DNA of 64,000 bases from Artemisia argyi (Eukaryota > Streptophyta > Magnoliopsida > Asterales > Asteraceae): the NCBI GenBank assembly GCA_030686995.1, contig CM060709.1, positions 130,168,373-130,232,372 of the forward strand, read 5' to 3'. This document shows, piece after piece, positions 10,373 through 23,223 of this stretch (positions are counted from its first letter, which is position 1; the number at the start of each line of letters is the position of its first letter). Below the pieces are notes generated by a model. It had not been told where the DNA came from. It saw only the letters and a program-made list of their open reading frames with translations, and did no database searches. The position numbers and the translations under genes are program-made.

Positions 10373-12284
10373 ATGGGTTTGCAGACGGGATCGTATGGGA
10401 TACAAGGAATGTTGAAAGAAGGACATAAACATATGTCGGGATTAGATGAAGCTGTTATTAAGAATATCGATGCTTGTAAACAGCTTTCCACTATTACCCG
10501 TACCTCACTTGGTCCCAATGGTATTCTTTTTTTTTTTTTTTTTTTCATTCTTTTTATTCTTTTCTTTTATGTTATTTAATTGTATAAAAAAGTTGGGTTA
10601 ATTTGAAATGTTTTAGAGTTCTGTGTTTGATAGATCTGTAATCTCTCAAGCTTATTTTAGGCCTAAAGCGATTTCGCCGATTTATAAAAAAAAAGTTCGA
10701 TACTTAAAAAAAAGGGTTTTGGTTAGAAAATAGGAACTATTGCATTTAATGATACTTTTTATAGTTCACGTGCCAAGACGGGACTTTGGAAAAAGTTTGT
10801 TGCTATTTTGCGACTTAAGCACAATTATAAAAAATGGGCGTCTTATTTTGAGGCTTATATTTCATAAGCCTGAATTTTCCGGGAGACTTATGGGCTTATG
10901 AGTTTATCATACCATAATAAACTTATATAAACCCATAAGTCTCAAATAGGACGGAAAATTGGGGTTTATGAAATATATGCCGAAAACAGATAAGCTAATA
11001 AGCCACGTATAAGCTTAAATAAACACCACCTTAATATTATGGACTGTTTAACAGTTAGCATTTACATACTACATAAAGTTTTGTGGCCGTATGGTTGAGA
11101 CGGCCTGGCCTGTCTGTAATATTCACTCTCATGATACTAAAAGAAAATAAAGTTGGAACGTAGCGAAAACTCTTCTGTTGCTTGTAAAAGTGTATACACC
11201 GTGCTTTTTACGCAGTTTGAGAGGAGAAAAACTCCATTCGTTTCGAATTTATTGTCCATGAACAAAAAACAAATGAAAGTTAGATATTTGCAGCGAATAT
11301 TGGTTAGCAGAATACTGATTTAACCTCATGAATTACCATAAGACTTGTAATACTTACGTGCAAGATATGAGATTAGGGTAAAATGGTAAAAATTGTAAGT
11401 TACGACTACTCATTTTTGAAAGTGGTAAAAAACTTGAACAATAATTTGGGACAGAGGGAGATAACTAGGCATCTAGAATAAATATTTACAAGTCACTGTA
11501 GTCGGATATCTTGTATATAAATTATCTGTTAATTTACTTGTACGGAGCTGTTAAAGGCTCTTTAATTGAAGTATAAAATGTAGAAGCTTTAGTTAGAACA
11601 CGAATAAAAGTTAAAAGGATAACCATATTGTAATCTGTACTGTTTTCTGTAAAATATGTTCGATTAGTTTATGATATCGTGGTCTTGTTCTTATAATGTT
11701 AGGTATGAATAAAATGGTTATTAATCATCTGGACAAGCTATTCGTGACGAGTGATACTGCAACAATTGTGAATGAACTCGAGATTCAGCATCCTGCAGCC
11801 AAACTATTAGTATTGGCAGGGAAAGCACAACAGGAGGAAATTGGTGATGGAGCGAACCTCGTGGTCTCAATTGCAGGGCAACATCTTGAGGGTGCCGAAG
11901 AGCTTATCAGGATGGGACTGCATCCCAGTGAAATCATTATTGGTTACACGAAAGCAAGTAACAAGGTAGTTTGTTAAACTCAAATTATTGTCAATGTGTA
12001 ATATGTTGAGTTTTCTTTATTAATATGCTCATTTCATTAGACCAAGCTACTTTTGTATGCATTGAGACTTGAGATATATGTAGTTTATTTATATGAGGCA
12101 CATAGTTTTACAGCAATTACCCCCGATAATGTTATTTCTATACCCAAGTGTGTATATGGTTTATATATTCTAATCCCAGCAAACAACGTACCTAATAACT
12201 GTAAGCCCTTGATGTTTTGATAGATAGTATCAAAATGTTGTAGGAGAAAATTGTTCTGTTTTTACATAAAATTAAGTTTTTTTT

Positions 12285-12315
<31 letters not shown>

Positions 12316-15300
12316 CATACAGCATGCTTTTTACCCGAATTGGGATTAATGAAACCAAAGACAAACATGGTAATCTGGATGGCCTTCACATACATTATAC
12401 CTTACATAACTTTTGGATCTGGGACTCACAGAATTAAGACAGATAAGTTGCTCGTGTATGCTAAAGTAAACAAATTGACCCGAACTTTTACTCTTTGTTT
12501 GTTTACAGCTTGGTGAGATTTTAGAAGGTTTAGTTGAAGAGGGTTCTGAGACCATGGATGTAAGGAATAAAGATGAAGTCATTCTAAGGATGAAAGCTCC
12601 TGTTGCCAGTAAACAATACGGAAAAGAGGATATTTTGTGTCCTCTTATTGCAGATGTACATCTCTTTTTCTTCTTGTCAAAAAGTTATCATTTGGTCAAA
12701 GCTCAACTATGTTGATGACGGTTTTGTTAATCTTTGATTGCAGGCATGCATTCAAGTTTGCCCAAAGAACCCGGTAAACTTTAATGTTGATAACGTGAGA
12801 GTTGCTAAACTTTTGGGTGGAGGTCTGCATAACTGTACAACAGTTAGAGGCATGGTTCTAAAAGGTGACACTGTTGGGAGTATAAAGAGAATTGAGAAGG
12901 CAAAGGTGAGTGATTTTTAAAATTGTTTTAGGCAGGGTGAACGTTTCTAAGTTCTGGAAGTTTATCTATAGTTTTGGCATATTTTAGCTTTTGCCAAATT
13001 AAATATTTTATGCACCTACAAGCATGCGACGAAGATGATAGATAAATCGGAACAAGTATTGCATGTGATGTGCATGCTAAAATTTCATAGGATATAAAAG
13101 TGGCAAAATGGGTGGGTTGGATAAAGGGTCAATATGGGTTTGTGTCAAATGAACAAGTTTTTGATTCAGGCCAGACCCAGAAATGATTACACTGATCATG
13201 TCTCTTGTTGAATTTTGTTTGATACTTGTGTGTTTATTCTTGAGCATGAATAACTAAAAGTCCAAAACTATACGTATTATGACAATAATATGCTTTTATT
13301 ACAAAACGAACAAGGATTTTTATGCATTTGAATACACTCTTGGACTTATTGACTTCTCCTTTATCTAATTTTTTAAATTTTTTTCTTTTTGATCTGTTAG
13401 AGATAATGTCTATTTGTTTGGTGAAAATTTCCATGTTCAAAAGAAAATATTGAGATGTTAGGGTCACATATGGTCTTGGCAACGGAAAAAAGTGTTAATA
13501 GATTACAAATGGAGTAGTAATATGTTATTCTGCCCAATTATTCGACTGTTCACGACATTATCTATCATCGATAAAGCCTTATTGTGAAATCCTCAAATCC
13601 ATTGCATTGTCCACCTAAATTATTCATAATAATGCCTCACTAGTTATCTTATCATCATCCACTTATATTCTTCTTATTGAAGCTGAAACTGTTTATTGGT
13701 TTTGAAGGTGGTTGTTATAGCTGGTGGTGTTGATACAACTGCAACAGAGACCAAAGGAACTGTCCTGATTCACAGTGCTGAGCAGGTGCATTCCTTTATC
13801 CCTTAATTTCCAAACATGTTATGTTGCAATAAGGAAAAAATGCTTCGTTGTTTAGGAATGTGGGCTCACAATTAGGGTGCTTTACATTTCTTGGACTCTT
13901 GGTCAGAGTCGTCAAACATACTGAAGAGAGACACGTGTCAGTGTGTCAGTATTTTAGGCCAATTTTGTTTGCTGAAATAGAATAAGGGTTCGTCAAACAT
14001 TTCGCAACTGAAATTTAGAACAAAACAGCAAAGGCATTTTAACTAATTGTATACAGATTACTAATAGTCGCTAGACATACTAAAGAGAGACAGTGTCAGT
14101 GTGTCAGTATTTTAGGCCAATTGTGTTTACTTAAACACAGATCACAAATAGTTAGTAGTTGCTGCTATCTTAAAATACTGATTTACTGACGCACAGTTTA
14201 AGTAATTGCAATAGCAAGTTACCATCTAATGTGATTTTTTTGACTATAAATAACAGCTTGAAAATTATGCAAAAACCGAAGAAGCAAAGGTTGAAGAGCT
14301 GATCAAAGCAGTTGCAGAGTCAGGTGCAAAGGTCATAGTTAGCGGAGCTGCTGTTGGAGAGATGGCTCTCCACTTTTGTGAACGTTACAAGTAATCATGC
14401 TTAATCCATACCTGTCTCGAAATAGCTTCTAATATTTCAAAATTACAAGTTTCCATTTATTTTATATACTGGATAGAAAGTTGCATTATTTTAAATTGTG
14501 TTTTGTTCTTTCATTTACAGGATCATGGTCTTAAAAATTGCTTCCAAGTTTGAACTTCGCCGTTTTTGTCGCACAACTGGTGCTGTTGCTCTTGTAAGCA
14601 CGACATATATTACTGCATCTTAAATGAAATTTAGCTTATGTTAACCAACCTTTGCTAATAAATAATTATTTTAATTTGCAGTTGAAGCTTGGGAGCACTG
14701 TAAACCCTGATGATCTTGGACACGTTGACTCCATTTCAGTTGAGGAGATTGGCGGTGCTAGGGTATATACAACAGTTTCTTTCTTTCTGGTTGCTGTTGT
14801 TTCTTTCAGCTAGTACCTAACGTAATCGATTTGAATATTCATTACATTTGTTGTAGGTAACTGTTGTAAGAAATGAACAAGGTGGTAACTCGGTGACTAC
14901 TGTTTTGCTGCGAGCAAGTACTGATAGCATCTTGGATGATCTCGAAAGGGCTGTTGATGACGGTGTCAATACTTACAAGGTTTAATATTAATTTAGTTTA
15001 AATCTCTGTTTTTTTTTTCCTACTAATAACCTTAACTCAACTGTTATTGTTTTAGGCATTATGCAGGGACAGTCGAATTGTACCTGGAGCTGCAGCCACT
15101 GAGATCGAAATAGCAAGAAAACTGAAGGAATTTTCTTTCACAGAGACTGGGTATTGCTATATTATATTTTTACAACATAAAATGTGTAATATATGTTTCG
15201 GAATGATAGAAATAAATTTGAGTTACATATTAATTTGCAGATTAGATCAGTATGCAATTGCAAAGTATGCAGAGAGCTTTGAACTGATACCAAAAACATT

Positions 15301-16829
15301 GGCTGAAAATGCTGGTCTAAATGCAATGGAGATCATATCAACTTTGTATGCGGATCATGCAGCTGGAAATGTTAAAGTTGGTATAGACTTGGAACAAGGA
15401 GCTTGTACGGATGTATCCACATTGAAAATATGGGATCTTTACACCACCAAGTAAGCAGCTAGCAGATCTCCACACATTACTTGTATTAAATTATATATGG
15501 AATCTTTCACATGGTGTAGTACAGCTTGGTTCTTATATACGTATATCCATTTAAATGACTGAATTTTCTTCTAAGTACAAGTTGGAAACACCCCAATAGC
15601 ACTAACATACAAAAAGCTGATTGAAATGATCAGTTTCAAATCTCAAATTCAAACACCAGTAACACCAAAACCTTGTAATAACTGAAATAACTTGTAACCT
15701 TGATGTATGCTGTATTGCTGCATGCTTATCTAGTTATCTTTTCTGTTTAATTTAAATGACAATGCTAAAGCCTGGATCCATTCTAAAACCTACTATGATT
15801 GCGATTTTAGTTTCCAGTCTCAAGTTGTCTTACATGTTTACTTGTAGGTTTCACGCGCTCAAGTATGCTGCTGATGCAGTTTGTACTGTCTTGCGTGTTG
15901 ATCAGGTACTTGACGTTCGTGCGATTTTTATTCATCAATCTGTGTACCCATACTTGTTTATTTGGATATAGTTTTCGAAAATTTCTTTCTTTACATTTTT
16001 GTTCTTTTTACTATAATACCTTATTCAGGTGGAGTGTATTCTGCTTAAGTTCAAATTGTTAATCATCTTGATATTGGAGCATGTTTTAGTCAAAAATTGA
16101 AAAAAAAAAAAGATTTAATTATTTGAAGAACTTAATATCATTCCAATATATAAAGAATTATAGCATATTAAATAGGTACCCATGCTTTTATTTTAGGCAT
16201 AGAAACTATCATTCGAGTCTAAAAACTGATAATTGCATTCTCATGTATAAGAAACCTTTCGGTTAGATGATACTATTTGCTAAATGTATGAAAGAGTCTA
16301 AATTACTTATAAAAATGATAGGTAGGTAGTAATTAGACTTTGATGTCAAAATCATACTAGTCCCAATAATCAGTTTAGAGCAGTTTTTTAATACCATTTA
16401 TTTCATAAACAAGTTCAGTTTTGTTTGCAAGGCCTGGGTAAGATGTCATATATGTGTCTTAATTCCACCGCTCTTAAATGTCTGTTATGCATCAAGTATG
16501 AGCATCTTTAACGGTTTTTTGCTCTATGTTTAGTCATACTATAATTATCAGGGGTCATTGTGCGTTATATTACATTTGTTTTTAATTAGCAAGCTTGTTT
16601 ATACTAACTTGGTTCTTGTACGGTTGAAGTTGCAAAATCTAATGTGTTGTCTTTCTGAGACTGACGATGCAGCTTGGTTTAAGTATAGTTAACCTGTAGA
16701 ACATGTAGATTGATGTTCGGACTCATAATTTTATTTTTTTTGTTGGACAATCTGCAGATTATAATGTCAAAACCAGCTGGAGGGCCAATGAGGAGAGATC
16801 AACCCGCAGGAATGGATAATGAAGATTAG
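10373..16829 (+). CDS. CCT8: T-complex protein 1 subunit theta (CCT8)
   Basis: Group II chaperonin subunit theta, part of the eight-membered cytosolic CCT ring that folds actin, tubulin and other proteins using ATP. Thirteen coding exons by GT-AG sites: 10373-10520, 11703-11965, 12509-12655, 12744-12905, 13708-13785, 14257-14390, 14521-14593, 14682-14762, 14857-14979, 15056-15150, 15241-15450, 15848-15905, 16758-16829. They join in frame to 547 codons with the stop removed, the usual CCT length. The start reads YGIQGMLKEGHKHMSGLDEA as in plant CCT8. The ATP-site motif GDGAN is at residues 97-101, GGGLHN lies near 211, and DTTATETKGT near 249. The C terminus has IIMSKPAGGP. No stop or frameshift was seen, so it is probably functional. 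Intron 1 (1.18 kb) and intron 12 (0.85 kb) are the longest. Confidence 0.95.
10852..10981. repeat. Foldback MITE-like element in CCT8 intron 1
   Basis: An imperfect inverted repeat with arms of about 55-60 bp. The left arm starts GGCTTATATTTCATAAGCC and the right arm, reverse complemented, starts GGCATATATTTCATAAACCC. Both continue through AATTTTCCG and GAGACTTATGGG. The short loop is centred near 10910. No coding potential; class not identified. Confidence 0.6.
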
Positions 16830-17246
16830 GATTATCAAGATTTTGGATGTGTTTTTGTTTTCCCTGGAACTTAAAATCGTAGTTGGTTTAGAGGAGTGTG
16901 TAATGCCCAATGGATCAGTCTTCTCAATGGCTTGTTTACCATGGAGATCGACATGTTTGAATGATCGAACCACCCTTGGCAACTAGATATTCTACTTGTA
17001 TTGTAGTTGTGTGGCAAGTTTTTGTCTAGGAATTACGTAATCGACACTTGATTGAATGGCCTAATGATGTTTTTAGAATTTTTGAATGATTTTGGTTCAG
17101 CTTTTTTTATGTTTCAGTGACCTTTTTTATCTAGAAGAATTTCATTTTGTTGAGTTTAGTAGTTGACTAATTAAAACTTCTTTAGTCCCAGCTTTGTTAA
17201 ATAATGTAAAAATAATGAAGCCAGATTATGACAATGTTAATTACTA
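16830..17246 (+). other. CCT8 3' UTR and downstream spacer
   Basis: No coding frame. The first 200-250 bases probably form the CCT8 3' UTR, but no unique poly(A) signal could be fixed. The rest is ordinary AT-rich spacer. Confidence 0.5.
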
Positions 17247-17503
17247 CTACCTCCGTCCTAAAATAATTGTTCCTTATTGACTTTTTCGGTCTTTACTTTT
17301 CAACTTTGATCTTAAGTATTTTTGTTTATATTACATAATATTTGGTACAAAATATATGAACGGATTGAGTTTTAAATATATTTTCATTTGGTATAATTTT
17401 TATCAAAAATTGCATAACACAAACAAAAATATTTATAGTCAAAGTTGAGAAAGAAAGGCCGAAAAAGTCAATAGGGGACAATAATTTTGAGACGGAGAGA
17501 GTA
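17247..17503. mobile_element. Stowaway-like Tc1/Mariner MITE
   Basis: The ends read CTACCTCCGTCC and GGACGGAGAG-like (GACGGAGAGAG), which is the common plant Stowaway terminus, flanked by TA. The inverted arms extend inward (AAAATAATTGTTCC against GGGACAATAATTTT, then GACTTTTTCGG against CCGAAAAAGTC). About 257 bp, no gene. Exact borders are uncertain by a few bases. Confidence 0.7.
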
Positions 17504-17533
17504 CTAATTAGTTTTAAGTTTTCCATTGTTGAG

Positions 17534-17995
17534 ATGTTGTCATGTTATGGTAAAGTTTATTACATTTTTATTTGGCGTCTACAAAGAAGATTACCGGTTT
17601 ATACTTGGCTCGAACATCTTGGTATTGATCTTAACTCAACTCTTTGTCTGCATTGTGGAAACGATATCGAAACGGTGTATCATTGCTTTTTAGGGTGCTC
17701 TCGGGTAATAGATTCTTGGGGTAAACTCTTTAAGTGGTGGAATATGGGTACGTTTAATATTGGGTCACTTCAAGATATTATTGAACACAAAGGCTTGCCA
17801 AATTTTCATAAAAAACAAAAAACGGTTTGGCAAGCAGTTTGTTTGGTCATGTTATATATGATTTGGAATGCTAAAATAAGCGTCTTTGAAAAGAGAGTTT
17901 CAAATACGATGACAATTTGTGATGAGGTACAGGTTCTCTCATTTTATTGGATCTATAATAGAGCAAATGAAACTATTTTATCGTGGATAGAGTAG
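17534..17995 (+). pseudogene. LINE (non-LTR) 3' remnant, zf-RVT domain
   Basis: A 153-codon frame reads like the zinc-binding region that ends plant LINE reverse transcriptases. FIWRLQRRLPVYTWLEHLGI is followed by a Cys/His set CLHCGNDIETVYHCFLGC (C-x2-C-x8-H-x4-C), then a Trp-rich stretch with WWNMG. There is no reverse transcriptase or endonuclease domain upstream, so it is a 5'-truncated copy, the usual fate of LINE insertions. The following 3' part to about 18270 ends near a T-run rather than the expected A-run, so the 3' border is unclear. Confidence 0.7.
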
Positions 17996-18372
17996 TGTTC
18001 GGACCCGATCAAGGCCTACAAATTCTAGTTTTTATAAACTGTTTTCTCATGGTTGTCATTTGGGTGTTTGGCAAAGTGGATGGGCTGCATACGGATATGC
18101 AGGTTATGGATGTTTTCGTGAATAGTTCAGTAAAGTGTGGTCCTACTTGTTTGGCTTCTAGGATTAGTTTTTGTGACTGTTGTTTGTGTCCATTGTATCT
18201 GTAGCTTGTAATGTTTTGGTATCTTGGGTCCCTTGCTCTTTAAGTGGCTTATTTAAGGAGACGGAGGGATTTTTTTTTTTTTTTTTTTTTTAACATATGT
18301 GTGAAAAAAAGTAAAAAAGTAAAATAAATGAAAAATGGTAAAGTTTATAACAAGTCTATGTATTGTCAATCA
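17996..18372. other. LINE 3' region and T-rich spacer
   Basis: Probably the 3' untranslated part of the LINE remnant, followed by GACGGAGGGA and a run of about 22 T at 18269-18291. No gene is seen. Confidence 0.4.
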
Positions 18373-18626
18373 CTAGACGAGTACCTGTGCATAAGAATGA
18401 GATTTTCTAGCAGCAAACGATTATAGTTGCCATGTTCTAGTTAAGTATTCCGTGTAATGTTTATATATAAAACATAAATCAATCAAAATGTAATACAAAA
18501 AAGTTGTAACATGTGATAATTCAACTAAAATAAAAATTCTTAAAAATTATCAAAGAATATATAAAAACATTTAGTGAATCTGAAAATAAAATATCACATC
18601 AATTATGAAATAACTGACAATGCACG
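18373..18626 (-). mobile_element. Probable Helitron 3' end
   Basis: On the minus strand, about 250 bp after the helicase stop, the sequence ends in a degenerate hairpin-like stretch followed by CTAG then T (18373-18376 on the plus strand). Helitrons end in CTRR and insert before T, so this is a plausible 3' terminus. The hairpin is weak, so the exact border is uncertain. Confidence 0.4.
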
Positions 18627-19192
18627 TTATTCGTCACATAAACCTTCTTCATACACAACATTTGAGGTGTAGACTATTTCTTGACTAAACTCTTGAACAG
18701 GCTTCACTGGTACCTTTGTAGTTTTGAGTGATATCCCTCTAGATAACGCAACATAAAGCTAGCAATGCGAGAAAACAAAGTCCGACCAATAGACACCCAT
18801 ATTTGGAATTGTCTGGCTGAGATTTCTTGATTGTCATCGCAAAGCTAAGGCGCACATGAACTGTTTTCTCTTTAGTTTGAAAGGGAACATGTCTTCTTCA
18901 AATAAAGCAAGAGGAATTCTCGGCTAGAGCAATCTAATTCCAGCGTGCTGGCCGACAACTAGTGTGTTGGCCGACAACAAGCATGTTGGCTGACAACAAT
19001 CTCATCATTGATGACACCAGGATCAAAATATTTACATATCAACCTCGTGCCATTGCATAATCCATTTGTCAGATCGAGGTTCCTTAAAAGAATAACGTTG
19101 AGCGAGTTTAAGAATTCCATAGGATAAAAGTAGTTTGTGTCATCTTCTGCTTCATCAAAACTATAGTAAACTTTCTCTTCGCCCAAAAATTT
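18627..19192 (-). pseudogene. Helitron helicase (RepHel) C-terminal part
   Basis: Reading the minus strand from 19192 to a TAA at 18627-18629 gives the C-terminal part of a Helitron Pif1-type helicase. Recognisable are EEKVYYSFDEAEDDTN, LRNLDLTNGLCNGTRL, EEDMFPFKLKRKQF, QTIPNMGVYWSDFVFSH and LYVALSRGIS (the last two are helicase motifs V and VI regions). It contains stops and small frame changes, for example within the 'FAMTIN' region and before the LYVALSR block, so it is a pseudogene. The upstream part continues at 35239 beyond Sirevirus copy B. Confidence 0.85.
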
Positions 19193-20550
19193 TGTTAATA
19201 CAAATATCGCCTAAAAACGTTATTTATATTTTACGATCTTTGCTAAGTTTTGTTGATAACAAAGTATGAACTTTAGCTAAAAGTAAATTATCACTTTGAG
19301 TGTTTAAGTCTTATTTAACTAATGTTTACATTTCCTTTTAAACTAAACATTGGTTTTATTTCCTAAATTAGAAATAGTCACATCACATTTATGGCAAGTT
19401 TTGTCATCATGTATTTATGGCAAGTTATGTGTTTGACTTGCTTTCATGTTGCTTGCAAGCATTGTGTTTGACTTACTTTAAGTGATGTGACATTGTTTGG
19501 TTGCTAGAAGTTATGTGACAAGACATTGTTTGGTTTGGGAAGTTATTGCAAAAACCTACTGCAGACCCGGCGGTACCCTGGGGGTACACGGGCGGAACCC
19601 ATCTGAGGGTTCCGCCTGATCCGCCAAGCTTGCAGTTTGGTTTGCTATAAATACCAAACCATTTGCTTGTTTTGTGTAACCCCTTTAGGACATATTTTCA
19701 TATATTCTCTCAACTAACTCAGTAACCCTTGACTTGTGTGATTCTCTTATGTAGCAAGGAACTCCACAAGATCATTCATGAAGTTGCAAGCTTCAACTCT
19801 AAAGTTGCAAGTCTTGGTAGCTTGGTCATGTATAAGCTTTGGTAGTTTATACTTCATGTGTGTCATATATATAGAAGTAAGTGGTTAGTATTTTAGGCCT
19901 GAAAATACATAGAGTGTCGGGAGTGGTTGTACCCTTGGTAAAGAACTCGACATCTAGCTTTGTGTCGGTAAAAGTGTAAGCGACGAGTGGGAGTGGTTGT
20001 ACCCTTGTAAAAGAACTCGACATCTAGCTTTGTGTCGGTAAAAGTATAAGCGACGTGTAAGGTTTTCTCCGCCGGTGAAAGGAGCTTGTTGATTAGTGTT
20101 TATAACTCTCGAGTTGGAAACTCGGGGCGTGGATGTAGGGCAAGGAAAAAGAGTCCTTGTAGCCGAACCACGATAAACTATCGTGTTGTGGTTTGATCGT
20201 TTCTTTCTCTATCTTTGCTTATTGCATGTTGTTATTTAGTTAGAATTGTCAACCACATATAAAGCTTTTCAAAGAAGTAAAACAAGTAAAGTTGTCTTTA
20301 TGTTTTCAAACAAATGTAAAAGCTTTTCAAAGAACTAAATAAGCAAAGTTAGGATCATCATGAGCAAAGCTTTTCAAAGTAAGAAACATGTATAATTAGA
20401 ATTGATACTTACACTAAAAGCTTTTAAAAGAAACAAACATATAATGATGTGTTTATATTATTGATCAAATCTAAAGTTACTTAAGGATATTTAAGTTCAA
20501 AAGGATTTTTAAAAGAGGTAAACTATTCAACCCCCTTCTAGTTTTCCACA
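19193..20550 (+). repeat. 5' LTR of Sirevirus copy B
   Basis: Starts TGTTAATAC at 19193, ends TTTTCCACA at 20550. Contains the GC-rich palindromic module (19568-19625), a TATA-like GCTATAAATACC soon after, and two copies of a block of about 66 bp carrying CTCGACATCTAGC (about 19917-20055). Preceded by TSD aattt. Confidence 0.92.
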
Positions 20551-20566
20551 ATTGGCATCAGGAGCT
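20551..20566 (+). promoter_or_regulatory. Primer-binding site (tRNA-iMet type)
   Basis: ATTGGCATCAGGAGCT directly follows the 5' LTR. It resembles TGGTATCAGAGC, the usual complement of initiator tRNA-Met used by Copia elements, with one substitution and one inserted G. Confidence 0.65.
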
Positions 20567-20606
20567 ACGTTACCCAAGTTCCTTAAAATAAACTGTATTT
20601 TAAAAC

Positions 20607-21381
20607 TTGGATCGATCCATGGATTTTGAAAATCTCAAAGAAGGGCAACCTATTCAAAACCCACCACCATTTGAAAAAGAAAGCATGCTTAAATGGAAAA
20701 GTAAATTTGAAAACCAAGATGATCAATTTGATCTCACATTTAAGTTAGAGGTCTTAGAAGAATTAATTGATAAACATTTAGTTGAGATTAATACATGTAC
20801 TACTAGTTTAAATGTTTTAAATGAAGGTGTAAGTGAAGATGACTTCTCATGTCGAGCTCTTTGGTGGACTTGCTTGTGATTCATGGACTTACACGGATGA
20901 AGATGAAGCCAACCATCCGGTTTGTGATTCTCTCTTAGCTAAATCGCCAAGCAAGGTACATTTTGAAACCAAACATTTTTGCTTTGACACATTTGTCCTA
21001 GAGTTTTCTAAAATAGAAAATGAGTCTAAACTTTCATGCAACATGTACCTAAAAACTATCTTTAACGATGAAACTTCAAGATCTTGTGTAAACACTTTTG
21101 AAAAAGAAATCATATTAGAAGATAAGATGTCTAAACTTGAGAGTCATGTTGAAATTGATTTAGAATGTAAAGTATGTCTAGAGTATAAACATGAAATTCT
21201 AAAACAAAATGAAAAAGGAAAAATGATTCCTAAATTTGAAGAAAGTTCAAAAACTCTTGAAAGTTGTTTGAAGAATCAAAAGTCATTTAGAGATAGAACC
21301 GGATTAGGATTTAACTCTAATGAATCATCAATAAGTAAAACAAAACATGTTGTGTTTGTAAAACCTAAGAATGTATTGTAG
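20607..21381 (+). pseudogene. Sirevirus gag remnant, internally deleted
   Basis: Two overlapping frames (20607-20879 and 20833-21381) are separated by a frameshift. The first begins QPIQNPPPFEKESMLKWKSK, resembling the Gag N terminus of Copia elements. The second is Lys/Glu-rich, probably coiled, and ends GLGFNSNE...KTKHVVFVKP, resembling the Gag-protease linker of SIRE-like polyproteins. No zinc knuckle is found between them, so the core was deleted. The assignment is from pattern recognition. Confidence 0.55.
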
Positions 21382-22566
21382 ATGTTACTCTAGCTCTAGT
21401 AGGAACACATGATAAAGGGATAAAAATATCATGGTCAATACTTTTGCGTGTCTTTCTAACTTTCTTGGATTTATAAGAAGTTGTGTTTAGCCTCTCTACG
21501 TATCAAGATTATTTGTTTTATATTTATCTTCTTGATGGCTAATCTATGGAGCTTAAAAGGTACACATCTCTTCAACTTACCTTTTTATGTTTCTTGTTGA
21601 TTAGTAGTATGATTTGTCATAAGTGTTAGTAGTAGTCTTTACTATAAGGTGTCTATGATTGAGTGAGTAACAATAAGAATTAGATCCTTCATAGGTAAAG
21701 TAGTTTGATACTACTTCTAGTAGGAGATATAAGGTGTCTTGCCTCGTTTAATCTTTCGGGAAAATACACGAGTAACTCTTGTGTAAGTCTCAATTAATTC
21801 TTATCTACAAGTGAGTGAACTAAGAATCTCATGAGTGATAAGACAACCAACACTTTTGTGATGCTTGCAAATCTAGCAAAACCACAACATTTCATAAAAC
21901 TTGTAGTACAAAAGTCGTTTGGCATTATATCCTCTATTTTCAATAGCATCTTAAGTCCAATCATTCCTTTGCTAAAAGCTTCACGAAAAGTAAAATAAAT
22001 CAGTTAAATTTTATTTGAATGATTGGGAGAAAATGATTTATTAAACTTCTAGGATGTGAACATCAAACTCGACCCATAGTCTTATGATGTTGCACATCTT
22101 AGACATTTACACTTATGAGGTCTTAAGAAAATAAACCCAAAGAGTTGAGGAATCATTGAATTTAACATTCAATGAAAGACCACCTCCTTCTAAGATATTA
22201 TCTTTGGTAGATGATGACTTAGTCGAAAGCCCAACATTGATAAGACAAGTTTGTCAAAATCAATAACAAGGAAGATGGACTATTAAAAATTGAAAAACAA
22301 CATCCTTTCATCTTGTGTCAAAAATTAAGTCAAGCAATATCAAAAGAAATGTTAATTTTTGAAAGATTATTTATTAACTTAAGCAAGCTCCAAAAGTAAG
22401 GGATAATCACTCAAGAACATTCCTAGTTCTTCACTTGTTCACAAAAATTAAGTCCTTGATGACTCATCAAGAATGAGATTAGTTAATCCGTAGGTAAAAC
22501 TAAACATAGAGAAATGTTTGGGAGTATACTTGTTCTTACAACAAATGTAACTCAACATTATATTTA
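21382..22566 (+). other. Degenerate internal region of Sirevirus B
   Basis: No credible coding frame. By position it is the remains of protease, integrase and reverse transcriptase, but no motif of these could be recognised. Confidence 0.5.
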
Positions 22567-23120
22567 GTGCTTGTCTATGTGCTCGTTTTTTTTTTGGAAG
22601 ATCCTAAAAACAACTCTTTCGAAAGAGCTTGCTTGGATTCACTTAAAGGTACTACACCACTAGGATTATGGTGTCCCAAAAGAACGGGAAGAGAAACCAT
22701 AGTGTATGCCAAATGGAATTGCACCGGTAATAAGTTGATAAGAAAAGCACAAGTGGTACTTGCACTTTTAATACTTACTTACCCAATGATTCTCCAAAAC
22801 GCTGAATGATCTCATATGAGTATTTAATGAAGAAGCACATCAACAAGCTCCACTTGAACAAGCTAATTCGTATCAACAAAGGAATTTCCTCATCAACAAT
22901 GTTATCTCGTCAACAAAGGATGCATCGACTTCAGCAACAATTTAATTCATCACAGTCTTTACAGACACATTGTGATCCATCATCACCGTCTTGTTAAAAT
23001 TGTTCATTGAGGAACATATTAACTAAGAAAGTTTTTCTACGTCAATCATTCCATCAACGTTTTCGCTAAACCCCTTGAATGTGAAACATTCATCATTCCT
23101 AGGCTTAGTCATACACAATA
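22567..23120 (+). pseudogene. Copia RNase H domain remnant
   Basis: LKGTTPLGLWCPKRTGRETIVYA matches (in two parts, the first LKGTTPLGLW) the Copia block 'LKGT..LGLWYPK..G....GYSDADYAG' at the start of RNase H. The Asp-rich DADYAG site is degenerate here. Further on, in other frames, come HHHRLVKIVH and VNHSINVFAKPLECETF, matching the 'IRHHFI...' and 'ADIFTKPL' blocks at the end of the domain. Many stops and frame changes. It shows that ORF1 and ORF2 lie after pol. Confidence 0.65.
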
Positions 23121-23223
23121 AGACTTAAAATCTTAGGTTTGAACATTAGGATAAAACCACAAAAATCAAGACAATCCCTTTTTGATTTTTCCTACAGGCA
23201 CCCACGGCACCCACAGACCATAC

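Noticed and set aside
19917..20055. Repeat-spacer array resembling CRISPR
   Set aside because: Only two units inside an LTR of a plant genome.
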